The position numbers and the translations under genes were made by a program. From Polymorphobacter_B sp038225475 (GTDB taxonomy: Bacteria > Pseudomonadota > Alphaproteobacteria > Sphingomonadales > Sphingomonadaceae), in NCBI GenBank assembly GCA_038225475.1, contig JBBRRA010000009.1, forward strand, positions 25,078 to 89,077: a DNA stretch of 64,000 nucleotides, read 5' to 3'. This document shows positions 50,319 to 59,420 of the stretch, in pieces (the stretch's first letter is position 1; each line of letters starts with the position of its first letter). Under the pieces are notes generated by a model, which searched no databases, was not told where the DNA came from, and saw only the letters and a program-made list of their open reading frames with translations.

Positions 50319-51215
50319 ATGTTGCAATCCCTCGACCCAGATCCACGCCTCGAACCGCCGGGGCTTTACATTGTCGCGACCCCGATCGGCAATCTTGGCG
50401 ATCTTAGCCCGCGTGCGGCGCGGATCCTCGCGCAGGCTGCGCTGATCGCTGCCGAGGATACGCGCGTCACCGCGCGGCTGCTCGCGCATATCGGCGCCCA
50501 TGTCCCGATGCAGGCCTATCATGACCATAATGCCGATGCGGTCCGACCCACGTTGCTGGAACGCATTCGCAACGAGGTGGTTGCATTGGTGTCCGATGCC
50601 GGGACGCCGCTGATTTCCGACCCGGGCTTTAAGCTGGTGCGCGATGCGCGCGCCGCCGGGTGCAATGTCGTCACCGTGCCCGGCCCGTGCGCAGCGGTCG
50701 CGGCGCTGACGCTCGCCGGGCTGCCGACCGACCGTTTCCTGTTCGCCGGGTTCCTGCCGGTCAAGGCGGGCGCACGCGACGCGGCGATCGACGAGTTCGC
50801 GGCGTTGCGCGCCACGCTGGTGTTCTACGAATCGGCGGGGCGGACGGCGGCGACGCTGGCGGCGCTGAGTGCGCGACTCGGCGCGCGCCCGGCCGCCGTG
50901 GCGCGCGAGATAACCAAGAAGTTCGAGGAAACCGTCGACGGCGACCTCGCCACGCTCGCGGCGCGCTTTGCGTTGGTGCCGCCGCGCGGCGAAGTGGTGA
51001 TCGTCGTCGGGCCGCCGACGGTAACGCCCGCCGCGAGCGCCGAAACGCTCGACGCCGCACTCGCACGCGCCATGCTCGGGCGTCCGTTGAAGGAGGCGGT
51101 CGCCGATGTGGCAGCCGGGCTCAACCTGCCGCGCAAGGCGGTCTACGCGCGCGCCTTGGCGCTCCGCGATGGTGACGCGCTCCGCGATGGCGACGCGCTC
51201 CGCGATGGCGACTGA
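50319..51215 (+). CDS. rsmI: 16S rRNA (cytidine1402-2'-O)-methyltransferase
   Basis: 298 residues. Methylates the ribose of C1402. Marks: LYIVATPIGNLGDLSPRAARIL, AAEDTRVTARLL, HDHNADAVRPTLL, VSDAGTPLISDPGFKLV and PGPCAAVAALTLAGL. The C-terminus carries three copies of ALRDGD from an 18-bp repeat that runs into yraN. The start lies back to back with the lpoA-like start. Confidence 0.96.
   Translation: MLQSLDPDPRLEPPGLYIVATPIGNLGDLSPRAARILAQAALIAAEDTRVTARLLAHIGAHVPMQAYHDHNADAVRPTLLERIRNEVVALVSDAGTPLISDPGFKLVRDARAAGCNVVTVPGPCAAVAALTLAGLPTDRFLFAGFLPVKAGARDAAIDEFAALRATLVFYESAGRTAATLAALSARLGARPAAVAREITKKFEETVDGDLATLAARFALVPPRGEVVIVVGPPTVTPAASAETLDAALARAMLGRPLKEAVADVAAGLNLPRKAVYARALALRDGDALRDGDALRDGD
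51159..51212 (+). repeat. Triplicated 18-bp repeat read in two frames (rsmI end / yraN start)
   Basis: GCGCTCCGCGATGGYGAC three times (51159-51176, 51177-51194, 51195-51212). In the rsmI frame it encodes ALRDGD three times; in the yraN frame each copy brings an ATG (51169, 51187, 51205), giving three nested start codons. Copy number could change by slippage without breaking either frame. Confidence 0.9.
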
Positions 51216-51567
51216 AGCCCGGCTCGCCGCCGAACGCCGCGGGCGTCGTGCCGAAACGATCGCCGCATGGTGGCTGCGTTGCCACGGCTACCGCATCGTC
51301 GCGCGGCGGGTGCGGACGCCGGTGGGCGAGATCGATCTGGTCGCGCGGCGCGGCCGCACGCTGGCTTTTATCGAGGTCAAGGCGCGTGACCGGCTCGACA
51401 ATGCGCTTGCGGCGCTGCATCCTGCTGCGCTCGCCCGCGTAGCACGCGCGGCGAACGCGCTGACGGACCGGTATGGACGCGGGTGCACGACGGTCCGGAT
51501 CGACGCGGTGCTGATCGTGCGCGGGCACTGGCCGCGGCATTACCGCGGTGTCTGGCGAGGAGGGTGA
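51205..51567 (+). CDS. yraN: YraN family protein (UPF0102)
   Basis: 120 residues from ATG 51205; ATG 51187 or 51169 would add six or twelve residues from the repeat. Restriction-endonuclease-like core: AERRGRRAETIAAWWLRCHGYRIVARRVRTPVGEIDLVARRGRTLAFIEVKARD, with the Glu-Asp / Glu-x-Lys catalytic pattern. Function unknown. Conserved next to rsmI. Confidence 0.9.
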   Translation: MATEARLAAERRGRRAETIAAWWLRCHGYRIVARRVRTPVGEIDLVARRGRTLAFIEVKARDRLDNALAALHPAALARVARAANALTDRYGRGCTTVRIDAVLIVRGHWPRHYRGVWRGG

Positions 51568-51569
51568 GC

Positions 51570-52382
51570 ATGGGCGACGAACTCGAACGGATCGGACTGC
51601 TCGACGACGAGACGATCGATCTCGCCGAAGCGGCGCTGCTGCTCGCCGCGCCCGACCATGCCGATGTCGATCTCGACACCGTCCGCGCGCGACTGACCGG
51701 GCTCGCACTGCGGCTGCAGCGCGATGCGGCCGGGGTCGCCGACCCGCGCGCGCGCGCGGTCGCGCTGACCCAGCTGATCGCGCATTCCGAGGGGATGACC
51801 GGCGACAGCGCCGATTACGACAACCCCGCCAACGCCGATTTCATCGCGCTGTTCGAACGCCGCCGCGCGCTGCCGGTAACGCTGTCGATCCTGTACGTCG
51901 CGGTCGCGCGGCGCGTCGGCTGGAACGCCGATCCGCTCGGCATCCCCGGTCATGTGCTGGTCCGCGTCGGAACCGAGCCGACGCTGCTGCTGATCGATGC
52001 GTTCGACGGCGGGCGGTTGCTCGGCCCCGACGGGTTGCAGGCGGTCCTGGCGCGAACGCTGGGCACGCAGGCGCTGATCGAGCCCGAACATTTGCTGCCG
52101 TTGAGCAACCGTGCGGTGCTGGTGCGGCTGGTCGCCAACCAGGCGACACGGGCGCGGCGCGGCGGCGATGTCGCGCGCGCGCTGACGCTACACGAGCGCA
52201 TGACGCTGATCGCGCCGGGGTTTACCGGGCTGTGGTGGGAACGCGCGCGGCTCGAACAGCTGCTCGGCCGCGTCGGTGCGGCGCGCGCCTCGCTCGGCGC
52301 CATGCTCGAAACGACGCGCGACGCGACCGTGCGCGCCCGCATCCGCGCCGCGCTCGAGGCGCTGGCACGCAGCAACAGCTAG
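51570..52382 (+). CDS. SirB1-like transglutaminase-fold protein
   Basis: 270 residues. GGAGG lies eight bases before the ATG. N-terminal transglutaminase-like core: DSADYDNPANADFIALFERRRALPVTLSILYVAVARRVGWNADPLGIPGHVLVRVG; C-terminal TPR-like helices (ARALTLHERMTLIAPGFTGLWWERARLEQLLGRVGAARA). Known in gammaproteobacteria as SirB1; the function is not settled. Between yraN and gshB, a regular order in alphaproteobacteria. Confidence 0.85.
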   Translation: MGDELERIGLLDDETIDLAEAALLLAAPDHADVDLDTVRARLTGLALRLQRDAAGVADPRARAVALTQLIAHSEGMTGDSADYDNPANADFIALFERRRALPVTLSILYVAVARRVGWNADPLGIPGHVLVRVGTEPTLLLIDAFDGGRLLGPDGLQAVLARTLGTQALIEPEHLLPLSNRAVLVRLVANQATRARRGGDVARALTLHERMTLIAPGFTGLWWERARLEQLLGRVGAARASLGAMLETTRDATVRARIRAALEALARSNS

Positions 52383-52444
52383 GCTTGCGCAGCGGCGCGC
52401 CGGGTGCTTCAACCCGCGCGCGCCTTCACCGAAAGCCCCCGCCC

Positions 52445-53401
52445 ATGTCGCTCCGCGTCGCGGTCCAGATGGACCCCATCGAAACCGTCAACATCGGCGG
52501 CGATTCGACCTTTGCGCTCATGCTCGCCGCGCAAACGCGCGGTCACCGGCTGTGGCATTATCTCAGCACCGACCTGACCTATGACAGCGGACGCGTCCGG
52601 GCCCGCGCCCGCGCGTTGACGGTGGCGCGCGACGCGGGCGCGCATTTCCACTGGACCGGCGAACCCGCGATGCTCGACATCGGCAGCGATACCGATGTCG
52701 TGCTGATGCGGCAGGACCCGCCGTTCGACATGGCGTACATCACCGCAACGCACCTGCTCGAACGCGTGGCGCGCGATACGCTGGTGGTCAACGACCCCGC
52801 CAGCGTCCGCAATGCGCCCGAAAAGCTGTTCGTGCTCGATTACCCCGAGCTGATGCCGCCCACCATGGTGACGCGGCGGCTCGACGAGGCGATGGCGTTC
52901 CGCGAACGGCACGGCGAGATCGTCGTCAAGCCGCTGTACGGCAATGCCGGCACGGCGGTGTTCCACATCGGCAAGGCCGACGCCAACCTGCCCGCGTTGA
53001 TCGAAATGTTCGGCCATGTCTGGCGCGAGCCGTTCATGGTGCAAAAGTTTCTTCCCGACGTCAGCGCCGGCGACAAGCGCATCGTGCTGGTCGACGGCGT
53101 CGCCACCGGTGCGATCAACCGGCTGCCGAAACCGGGCGAAATCCGTTCGAACCTTGCCGCCGGCGGGTCGGCCTATGCAACCGAGCTCAGCCCGCGCGAA
53201 CAAATGATCTGCGCCGCAATCGGCCCCGAGCTGGCGCGGCGCGGGCTGATCTTCGTCGGCATCGATGTCATCGGCGGGTATCTGACCGAGATCAACGTCA
53301 CCTCCCCCACCGGCATCGTGGCGATCGACCGGTTCAATCGAACCGATACCCCCGCGTTGATCTGGGATGCGATCGAGGCGCGGGTGGCGGCGCGCGGGTG
53401 A
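52445..53401 (+). CDS. gshB: Glutathione synthetase
   Basis: 318 residues. ATP-grasp enzyme joining gamma-glutamylcysteine and glycine. Marks: VAVQMDPIETVNIGGDSTFALML, RQDPPFDMAYITATHLLE, VVKPLYGNAGTAVFHI, and GIDVIGGYLTEINVTSPTG. ATG at 52445, 62 bp after the SirB1-like gene. A GCGGG-CGAA-CCCGC hairpin lies just after its stop. Confidence 0.96.
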   Translation: MSLRVAVQMDPIETVNIGGDSTFALMLAAQTRGHRLWHYLSTDLTYDSGRVRARARALTVARDAGAHFHWTGEPAMLDIGSDTDVVLMRQDPPFDMAYITATHLLERVARDTLVVNDPASVRNAPEKLFVLDYPELMPPTMVTRRLDEAMAFRERHGEIVVKPLYGNAGTAVFHIGKADANLPALIEMFGHVWREPFMVQKFLPDVSAGDKRIVLVDGVATGAINRLPKPGEIRSNLAAGGSAYATELSPREQMICAAIGPELARRGLIFVGIDVIGGYLTEINVTSPTGIVAIDRFNRTDTPALIWDAIEARVAARG

Positions 53402-53498
53402 GCGGGCGAACCCGCGCATCGCGGCCGTTCTCCCGCCGCATGACAGCGGCATCATATGCCGTTAAACTGCGCGCGACTGTCTGCTAAGGGCTGTAACC

Positions 53499-54707
53499 AT
53501 GAACATCCAGACCAAGATCGACACTCATTCTGCACCGCGCTGGCCCGCGTTCGACTGGCAGGACCCGCTGCTGCTCGACAGCCTGCTCACCGACGAGGAG
53601 CGGATGATCCGCGATTCGGCGCGCGCGTTCGCCGACGAGCATCTGATGCCCGCAGTGCGCGAGGCGAACCGGCACGAGAAGTTCGACCCCGATCTGATGA
53701 AGAAGTTCGGCCGCTACGGCCTGCTCGGCCCGACGATCGAGGGCTATGGCTGCCCCGGTGTCAGCTATGTCGCCTATGGGCTGATCGCGCGCGAGATCGA
53801 GCGTGCCGATTCGGCATACCGGTCGGCGATGTCGGTGCAGTCGAGCCTCGTGATGTACCCGATCCACGCCTATGGGACCGAGGCGCAGCGCCAGCAGTAT
53901 CTGCCCGGGCTGGCGAGCGGCGACCTGATCGGGGCGTTCGGGCTGACCGAGCCCGATGCCGGATCGGACCCCGGCAGCATGACCACGCGCGCCGTCGCCA
54001 CCGCCGACGGCTATGTGCTCAACGGCGCGAAAATGTGGATCACCAATTCGCCCGTCGCCGACGTGTTCGTTGTGTGGGCCAAGCTTGACGACGTGATCCG
54101 CGGTTTCATCATCGAGCGCGGAGATGCCGGGCTGTCGACACCCAAGATCGAGGGCAAGTTCGCGCTGCGCGCCGGGGTCACCGGCGAAATCGTGCTTGCC
54201 GATGTGCACATTCCTGCCGACCGCCTGCTGCCCGGCGTCAAGGGGCTCGCAGGGCCGTTCGGCTGCCTCAACAACGCGCGCTACGGCATCGCCTGGGGCG
54301 CGATGGGCGCTGCCGAGTTCTGCTGGCACGCGGCGCGGCAATATACGCTCGACCGCAAGCAGTTCGGCCGCCCGCTGGCGCAGACGCAGCTGGTGCAGAA
54401 AAAGCTCGCCGACATGCAGACCGAGATCACGCTGGGGCTGAATGCCGCGCTGACCGCCGGGCGGCTGCTCGACGCGCACCGGCTGGCGCCGGAGGCGATC
54501 AGCCTGATCAAGCGCAACAATTGCGGCAAGGCGCTCGATATCGCGCGGCTGGCGCGCGACATGCACGGCGGCAACGGCATTTCGGACGAATATGGCGTGA
54601 TCCGCCACGTCATGAACCTCGAGGCGGTCAACACTTACGAGGGCACGCACGACGTCCACGCGCTGATCCTCGGCCGCGCGCAGACGGGGTTGCAGGCGTT
54701 CTTCTAA
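53499..54707 (+). CDS. gcdH: Glutaryl-CoA dehydrogenase
   Basis: 402 residues of acyl-CoA dehydrogenase fold. Marks for GcdH: DPLLLDSLLTDEERMIRDSARAFADEHL, FGLTEPDAGSDPGSMTTRA, and the catalytic Glu in TYEGTHDVHALILGRAQTG (about residue 381). Converts glutaryl-CoA to crotonyl-CoA in lysine or tryptophan degradation, using ETF as acceptor. No other gene of the pathway is adjacent. Confidence 0.93.
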   Translation: MNIQTKIDTHSAPRWPAFDWQDPLLLDSLLTDEERMIRDSARAFADEHLMPAVREANRHEKFDPDLMKKFGRYGLLGPTIEGYGCPGVSYVAYGLIAREIERADSAYRSAMSVQSSLVMYPIHAYGTEAQRQQYLPGLASGDLIGAFGLTEPDAGSDPGSMTTRAVATADGYVLNGAKMWITNSPVADVFVVWAKLDDVIRGFIIERGDAGLSTPKIEGKFALRAGVTGEIVLADVHIPADRLLPGVKGLAGPFGCLNNARYGIAWGAMGAAEFCWHAARQYTLDRKQFGRPLAQTQLVQKKLADMQTEITLGLNAALTAGRLLDAHRLAPEAISLIKRNNCGKALDIARLARDMHGGNGISDEYGVIRHVMNLEAVNTYEGTHDVHALILGRAQTGLQAFF

Positions 54708-54708
54708 G

Positions 54709-55122
54709 CTATTCGACCTTGAGCAGCTCGACGTCGAAGATCAGCGTCGCGTTCGGCGGAATGTCGCTGCCTGCCCCGCGCTCGCCGTAGCCGCGGTCGG
54801 GCGGGATGACGAGCGTGCGGCGCTCGCCGACCTTCATGCCCGCGACGCCGTCGTCCCAGCCGCCGATGACTTCGCCCGCGCCGTAGGTAAAGGTGAACGG
54901 CATGCCGTGGTCGCGCGACGAATCGAACTTCTTGCCCTTGACGCCGTCGCGGTACAGCCAGCCCGTGTAATGCACCGTCAGCCGCTGCCCCGGCGTGGTG
55001 ACCGCAGCGCCGGTGCCGGCGCGAACCGTGGTGATCTGGGTTGCGGCTTGCGCCGTCGCACCGCAGGCACCGCCCAACGCAAACACTGCGCCGATGGCCA
55101 TGAATTTACGCAAAAAGTTCAT
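54709..55122 (-). CDS. FKBP-type peptidyl-prolyl isomerase, exported
   Basis: 137 residues with a signal peptide (MAIGAVFALGGACGATAQA). FKBP core: TVHYTGWLYRDGVKGKKFDSSRDHGMPFTFTYGAGEVIGGWDDGVAGMKVGERRTLVIPPDRGYGERG and NATLIFDVELL. Acts on periplasmic proteins. AGGAG lies six bases before the ATG. Confidence 0.93.
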   Translation of the reverse strand: MNFLRKFMAIGAVFALGGACGATAQAATQITTVRAGTGAAVTTPGQRLTVHYTGWLYRDGVKGKKFDSSRDHGMPFTFTYGAGEVIGGWDDGVAGMKVGERRTLVIPPDRGYGERGAGSDIPPNATLIFDVELLKVE

Positions 55123-55202
55123 CGTCAGCTCCTATCGCTCGTACTTAACAAAGAATGTCGGCCGGGCGATTCCGGCTCGGGGAGGCGGTTGGAGTATCGG
55201 TT

Positions 55203-55349
55203 ATGGTCAACGATCTGCAACAGTTTCTATCCGCCAATTTGTTTGGCCTGACGGTGGCGAGTGCCGCGATCGCGGCGCTGGCGCTGGGAGCGGTGCGCTA
55301 CGGTCGCCGCCACGAGGCGCGGACGCGCAAGCGCGGCACCGGGCTGTAA
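55203..55349 (+). CDS. 48-residue single-span membrane protein, unknown
   Basis: ATG 55203 with GGAG eight bases upstream. One hydrophobic helix at about 12-30 (ANLFGLTVASAAIAALALGAV) and a strongly basic C-terminus (RYGRRHEARTRKRGTGL). Positive-inside topology is expected. No family recognised. Divergent from the FKBP gene, 82 bp before manC. The ribosome binding site and composition support expression. Confidence 0.5.
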   Translation: MVNDLQQFLSANLFGLTVASAAIAALALGAVRYGRRHEARTRKRGTGL

Positions 55350-55431
55350 CGCGCGGATGAATTCGGTTTGACGCGCCGCCCCGACCGCGCGAAGGAGCGC
55401 GCAGGTTCGACCATAAAGGCGCAGGCCGACA

Positions 55432-56877
55432 ATGTCCGATAGCGGTTTGGCGTCCGAAATCTGCCCGGTCATCCTGTCGGGAGGGGCGGGAACGCGGTTG
55501 TGGCCGCTGTCGCGCGCGCTGCACCCCAAACAATTGCTGCCGGTGGCAGCGGCGCAGTCGATGCTGCAGGCGACCGCGCTGCGCGTCGCGGGCGCGGCAG
55601 GGTTCGGCGCACCGATCGTGGTCGGCGGCGAAGCGCACCGGTTCATGATCGCCGATCAGCTGCTCGCCGCCGGCTGCACACCGCGCGCGATCCTGCTCGA
55701 GCCCGCCGGGCGCAATACTGCAGCGGCGATCGCGCTCGCCGCGCATGCCGTGCCGCCCGAAACGCTGCTGCTGGTGATGCCGTCGGACCATGTCATCGCC
55801 GACACGCCGGCGTTTCACACCGCTGTCGCCACGGCGCGCGCCGCAGCCCTCGCGGGGCGGCTGGTGACGTTCGGGATCCGCGCCGCCACCCCCGAAACCG
55901 GTTTTGGCTATATCGAGGCGGGCGCGGCGCTGGCGGATGCGCCGGGCGTACGCGCCGTCGCGCGGTTCGTCGAAAAGCCCGACCTCGCGACCGCCCAGGC
56001 GTATGTCGACGGCGGGCGGCATTATTGGAACAGCGGCATCTTCCTGTTCACCGCGCGCGCGTTTCTGGACGCGCTGATGCGCCACGCGCCCGATATCGCC
56101 GCCGCAATCGATACCGCAATGGCAACCGCCACCACCGACGGCAGCTTCGTGCGCCCCGACAGCGCGGCGTTCCTTGGCTGCCGCAGCACCTCGATCGATT
56201 ATGCGGTGATGGAGCCGAGCGATGCCGCCGCGGTCGTGCCGGTCGATTTCGGCTGGTCCGACGTCGGGTCGTGGGATGCGCTGTGGGCGATCAGCGCGCA
56301 CGACGCGAACGGCAACGCCGCCACCGGCGATGTCGTCGCGGTCGATAGCCGCAACAGCCTGTTGCGGGTCGAGGATGGGCCGATGATCGCCGCAGTCGGC
56401 ATCGACGACCTGATTGTCGTGTCGACACGCGATGCAGTGCTGATCGTGCCGCGCGCGCGGGCGCAGGACGTCAAGGGCATCGTCGACGATTTGCGCGCCG
56501 CGGGCCATGTCAGCGCCGACAGCGCGCCGGTCGTCCACCGGCCGTGGGGCACATATCAGACCACCGATTCGGGGCCGGGGTTTCAAACCAAGCGCATCGT
56601 CGTCAAGCCCGGCGGCATCCTGTCGCTGCAGATGCACCACCACCGTGCCGAACACTGGATCGTCGTCGCGGGCACGGCGCGCGTCACGATCGACACGCTG
56701 GTCAAGCTGGTCCACGAAAACGAGTCGGTGCACATTCCGATCGGTGCGGCGCACCGCCTCGAAAACCCCGGTTCGCTGCCGTTGCAGCTGATCGAAGTGC
56801 AGTGCGGCGGCTATCTCGGCGAGGACGACATCGTCCGGTTCGAGGATGTCTATGGCCGCGCCGGCACCACCGCCTGA
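55432..56877 (+). CDS. manC: Mannose-1-phosphate guanylyltransferase / mannose-6-phosphate isomerase
   Basis: 481 residues, bifunctional. N-terminal guanylyltransferase (PVILSGGAGTRLWPLSRALHPKQLLPV; VMPSDHVIADTPAF; FVEKPDLATAQ) and C-terminal cupin isomerase (RPWGTYQTTDSGPGFQTKRIVVKPGGILSLQMHHHRAEHWIVV). Supplies GDP-mannose for polysaccharides. No exopolysaccharide cluster is adjacent. Confidence 0.95.
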   Translation: MSDSGLASEICPVILSGGAGTRLWPLSRALHPKQLLPVAAAQSMLQATALRVAGAAGFGAPIVVGGEAHRFMIADQLLAAGCTPRAILLEPAGRNTAAAIALAAHAVPPETLLLVMPSDHVIADTPAFHTAVATARAAALAGRLVTFGIRAATPETGFGYIEAGAALADAPGVRAVARFVEKPDLATAQAYVDGGRHYWNSGIFLFTARAFLDALMRHAPDIAAAIDTAMATATTDGSFVRPDSAAFLGCRSTSIDYAVMEPSDAAAVVPVDFGWSDVGSWDALWAISAHDANGNAATGDVVAVDSRNSLLRVEDGPMIAAVGIDDLIVVSTRDAVLIVPRARAQDVKGIVDDLRAAGHVSADSAPVVHRPWGTYQTTDSGPGFQTKRIVVKPGGILSLQMHHHRAEHWIVVAGTARVTIDTLVKLVHENESVHIPIGAAHRLENPGSLPLQLIEVQCGGYLGEDDIVRFEDVYGRAGTTA

Positions 56878-56906
56878 GCGACACCGCCTGAACCGCGCCG
56901 CCGGAA

Positions 56907-57512
56907 TTACATCGGCGGCACGACGCCGTTGACGCCGACCGCGACCTGATTGGTTGCCAGCCGCCCGTCGGGCAGCTTTTTGGTGAACGCGAACAGGTGC
57001 GCGCCGGGCACCAGCTGCGCCAACGTGCCGTCGGCGAATGCCACGATCGGTACCGACTTCGGCACATACACCTGCTGCTGGCCGCCCTTATAGTTGACCA
57101 TGATCGTTCGCCCGCGCGAGCCCTTGACGCTGCCGACGTCGCCGTTGGTCATCGAGCTGTTCTTGCCCAGATCCCACGCGCGGTGCCCCTCGCCCAGCCC
57201 GCGCATGCTGGGCGGAAAGACATGGACTTCGACCGCCTCGAGCATCGCGCCGTGGCGGGGTTTGGCCGCGGTGCCGATGAAGCTGCCGGGCTGGATCGCA
57301 TCGATGCCGACCACCGACAGCGCGGCGACCTTCGCATCGGGCGCGAGCACGATGGTCAGCTTCTCGCCGGTCTTCGAGGTGACGCCGAGCACGGTGCCGG
57401 TAACGCTGTCGATCGTGCCGCGCACCACCACCGGCGGTGCAGGGGCCATCAGTTCGGCGTGCGCGGTGGTCGCGGCGAAACCGAGCAGGACAGCGGCGAG
57501 CAGTTTGCGCAT
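56907..57512 (-). CDS. Secreted protein of unknown function
   Basis: 201 residues with a signal peptide (MRKLLAAVLLGFAATTAHAE); AGGGAGAG precedes the ATG. The mature part is beta-rich: VVVRGTIDSVTGTVLGVTSKTGEKLTIVLAPDAKVAALSVVGIDAIQPGSFIGTAAKP looks like an OB- or DUF5666-type domain; a similar strand pattern recurs in the second half. Function unknown. Convergent with manC. Confidence 0.65.
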   Translation of the reverse strand: MRKLLAAVLLGFAATTAHAELMAPAPPVVVRGTIDSVTGTVLGVTSKTGEKLTIVLAPDAKVAALSVVGIDAIQPGSFIGTAAKPRHGAMLEAVEVHVFPPSMRGLGEGHRAWDLGKNSSMTNGDVGSVKGSRGRTIMVNYKGGQQQVYVPKSVPIVAFADGTLAQLVPGAHLFAFTKKLPDGRLATNQVAVGVNGVVPPM

Positions 57513-57617
57513 GGTGAGTCTCTCCCTTGATCCCGATAGCCTAGCGGTATCGGGCGCACTATCAACCGTCACATTGATGTCATAGCGACGGCACAACAAC
57601 CTTTGGGGGCTGCGGCG

Positions 57618-59282
57618 ATGCGTTTATATAGGATGATGACAACCGTGCTGGCGCTGGTCGCGGCAGCCCCGGCAGTGGCGGGACCGCCGCCGGTCGCGCC
57701 CAAGCTGTACGTCGTCATCGCGATGGATCAGTTCAGCGCGGCGCTGTACGCGCAGTATCGCGACCGCTTTTCGGGCGGCCTGAAACGGCTCGGCTCGGGC
57801 GTGGTCTTCGCCAACGCCTATCAAAGCCATGCCGCGACCGAGACCTGCCCCGGCCACTCGACGCTGCTCACCGGCCGCCACCCCGCCGCCACCGGCATCG
57901 TCGCGAACAGCTGGTATGACCGCGACACCAAGAAAAGCGCCTATTGCGTGTTCGATCCCGCCGGGCGCGTGCCGCAGCGCGACGGCCAGCCGCGCGGCCC
58001 CGCCAATCTGAAGGTGACGACGTTCGGCGAGTGGCTGAAGGCCGCCAACCCGGCGTCGCGCACCTATGCGGTATCGGCGAAGGACCGCGGCGCGATCACC
58101 ATGGCCGGGCACGACCCCGACGGCGTCTTCTGGTGGGACGATGAAAACGGCTTCACCACCTATGTCCCCAAGGGCACCAGCGATCTCGACCGGCTCGAAC
58201 CCGTCGCGGCGTTCAACAAGGCGTTCTTCGCCAGCTGGAAGAAATCCGGCGCGCCGGGCTGGCGCAAGCTCGATGCGCGCTGCGCCGCCGCAGTCGAACC
58301 CGACCGCTTCGGCGGCGTGACGATCGACCACCGCGTGCCGCCTGCCGGCTGGTCGCCCGCGCCGCACTATATCGATTTCGGCACGCCCGATTTCAAAAAG
58401 CGCTTTCGGGCCTCCCCCGCGATGGACCGCGTGACGCTCGACCTTGCCGCACAACTGCTCGACCGCGCCAAGCTCGGTCGCGGGGCTGCGCCCGACGTCC
58501 TCGCGATCAGCCTGTCGGCGACCGATTATGTCGGCCACCGCTATGGCAGCCAGGGCCCTGAAATGTGCCAGCATCTGATGGAAGTCGACGCCGCACTCGG
58601 CAGCTTCTTCACCAAGCTGGAGGGGCTGCATGTGCCCGTCGTGGTGGCGCTGACCGCCGACCACGGCTCGGTCGATGCCGCCGAGCGCACTGCCGAACGC
58701 GGCGTCCCCGCGCTCCGGATCAGCCCCGACAAGATCGGTGCCGAAGTGTCGGCACTGGTGCGCGCCAAGCTCAACCTCGATTTCGAGCCGTTGACCGGCG
58801 GCGGCGAGCAGATCGTCATCGCCGGACCGCCCGAGCGCCGCGCCGAGATCGAGGCTGCAACGCTTGCCGCGCTGCGCGCCCGCCCCGAAGTCTATGCCGC
58901 ATTTGCACGTGCCGATGTGCTCGCGTCGATGCCGCCCAAGGGCAAGCCCGCCGACGAGATGACGATCGCCGAGCGATTCGCGCTCAGCACCGATGCCGTC
59001 CGCAGCGGCGACATCCAGGTGGCATTCGTGCCCTATGCGACGTTCGGCGCGCCGCTGACCGAGGGCGACACCGTCGCCGGGCACGGCACCGTGTGGAATT
59101 ACGACCGCCGCGTGCCGCTGCTGTTCTGGTGGCCCGGTGCCAACGGCTTCGAGCAGCCGCTGCCGGTCGAGACCACCGACATCGCGCCGACGCTTGCGGC
59201 ACTGGCGGGCGTCAAGATGCCCGCCGTCGATGGCCGCTGCCTCGACCTCGACCGCGGTGCCGCCGACAGCTGCAAGCGGTAG
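57618..59282 (+). CDS. Alkaline-phosphatase-superfamily phosphomonoesterase, PafA-like
   Basis: 554 residues with a signal peptide (TTVLALVAAAPAVAG). Two-zinc site with Asp37 (VVIAMDQF), a Thr nucleophile in ATETCPGHSTLLTG (Thr76, or Thr74), Asp/His in SATDYVGHRYG, Asp-His in LTADHGSVDAAE and His in AGHGTVWNYDRRVP. This matches PafA/NPP-type enzymes releasing phosphate in the periplasm. GGGGG lies nine bases before the ATG. No pho box recognised. Confidence 0.88.
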   Translation: MRLYRMMTTVLALVAAAPAVAGPPPVAPKLYVVIAMDQFSAALYAQYRDRFSGGLKRLGSGVVFANAYQSHAATETCPGHSTLLTGRHPAATGIVANSWYDRDTKKSAYCVFDPAGRVPQRDGQPRGPANLKVTTFGEWLKAANPASRTYAVSAKDRGAITMAGHDPDGVFWWDDENGFTTYVPKGTSDLDRLEPVAAFNKAFFASWKKSGAPGWRKLDARCAAAVEPDRFGGVTIDHRVPPAGWSPAPHYIDFGTPDFKKRFRASPAMDRVTLDLAAQLLDRAKLGRGAAPDVLAISLSATDYVGHRYGSQGPEMCQHLMEVDAALGSFFTKLEGLHVPVVVALTADHGSVDAAERTAERGVPALRISPDKIGAEVSALVRAKLNLDFEPLTGGGEQIVIAGPPERRAEIEAATLAALRARPEVYAAFARADVLASMPPKGKPADEMTIAERFALSTDAVRSGDIQVAFVPYATFGAPLTEGDTVAGHGTVWNYDRRVPLLFWWPGANGFEQPLPVETTDIAPTLAALAGVKMPAVDGRCLDLDRGAADSCKR

Positions 59283-59292
59283 CGCGCCAACC

Positions 59293-59320
59293 TTGACAAA
59301 TTGCGCCATTTGGGTTAACT
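59293..59320 (+). promoter_or_regulatory. Orphan promoter in a convergent gap
   Basis: A perfect -35 TTGACA, 16 bp, and TTAACT (3/6) lie just after the phosphatase stop, on the plus strand, where the next gene is on the minus strand. It faces a 24-codon frame (59332-59406, MTSVGDCGNGSRWSAKFGFP...) or a non-coding RNA. No annotated gene could use it. Confidence 0.4.
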
Positions 59321-59420
59321 GTTGATCGCCAATGACGTCGGTGGGCGACTGCGGAAATGGCTCGCGTTGGTCGGCGAAATTCGGTTTTCCCTCCGACGCC
59401 GAGTAAAGTTAGACGGGTTA

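Noticed and set aside
51121..51708. Minus-strand frame with Arg/His repeats over rsmI/yraN
   Set aside because: It is the reverse reading of the 18-bp repeat and of yraN, with no start signal.
57624..59309. A 561-codon minus-strand frame
   Set aside because: Antisense to the PafA-like phosphatase, which has signal peptide and all metal ligands.
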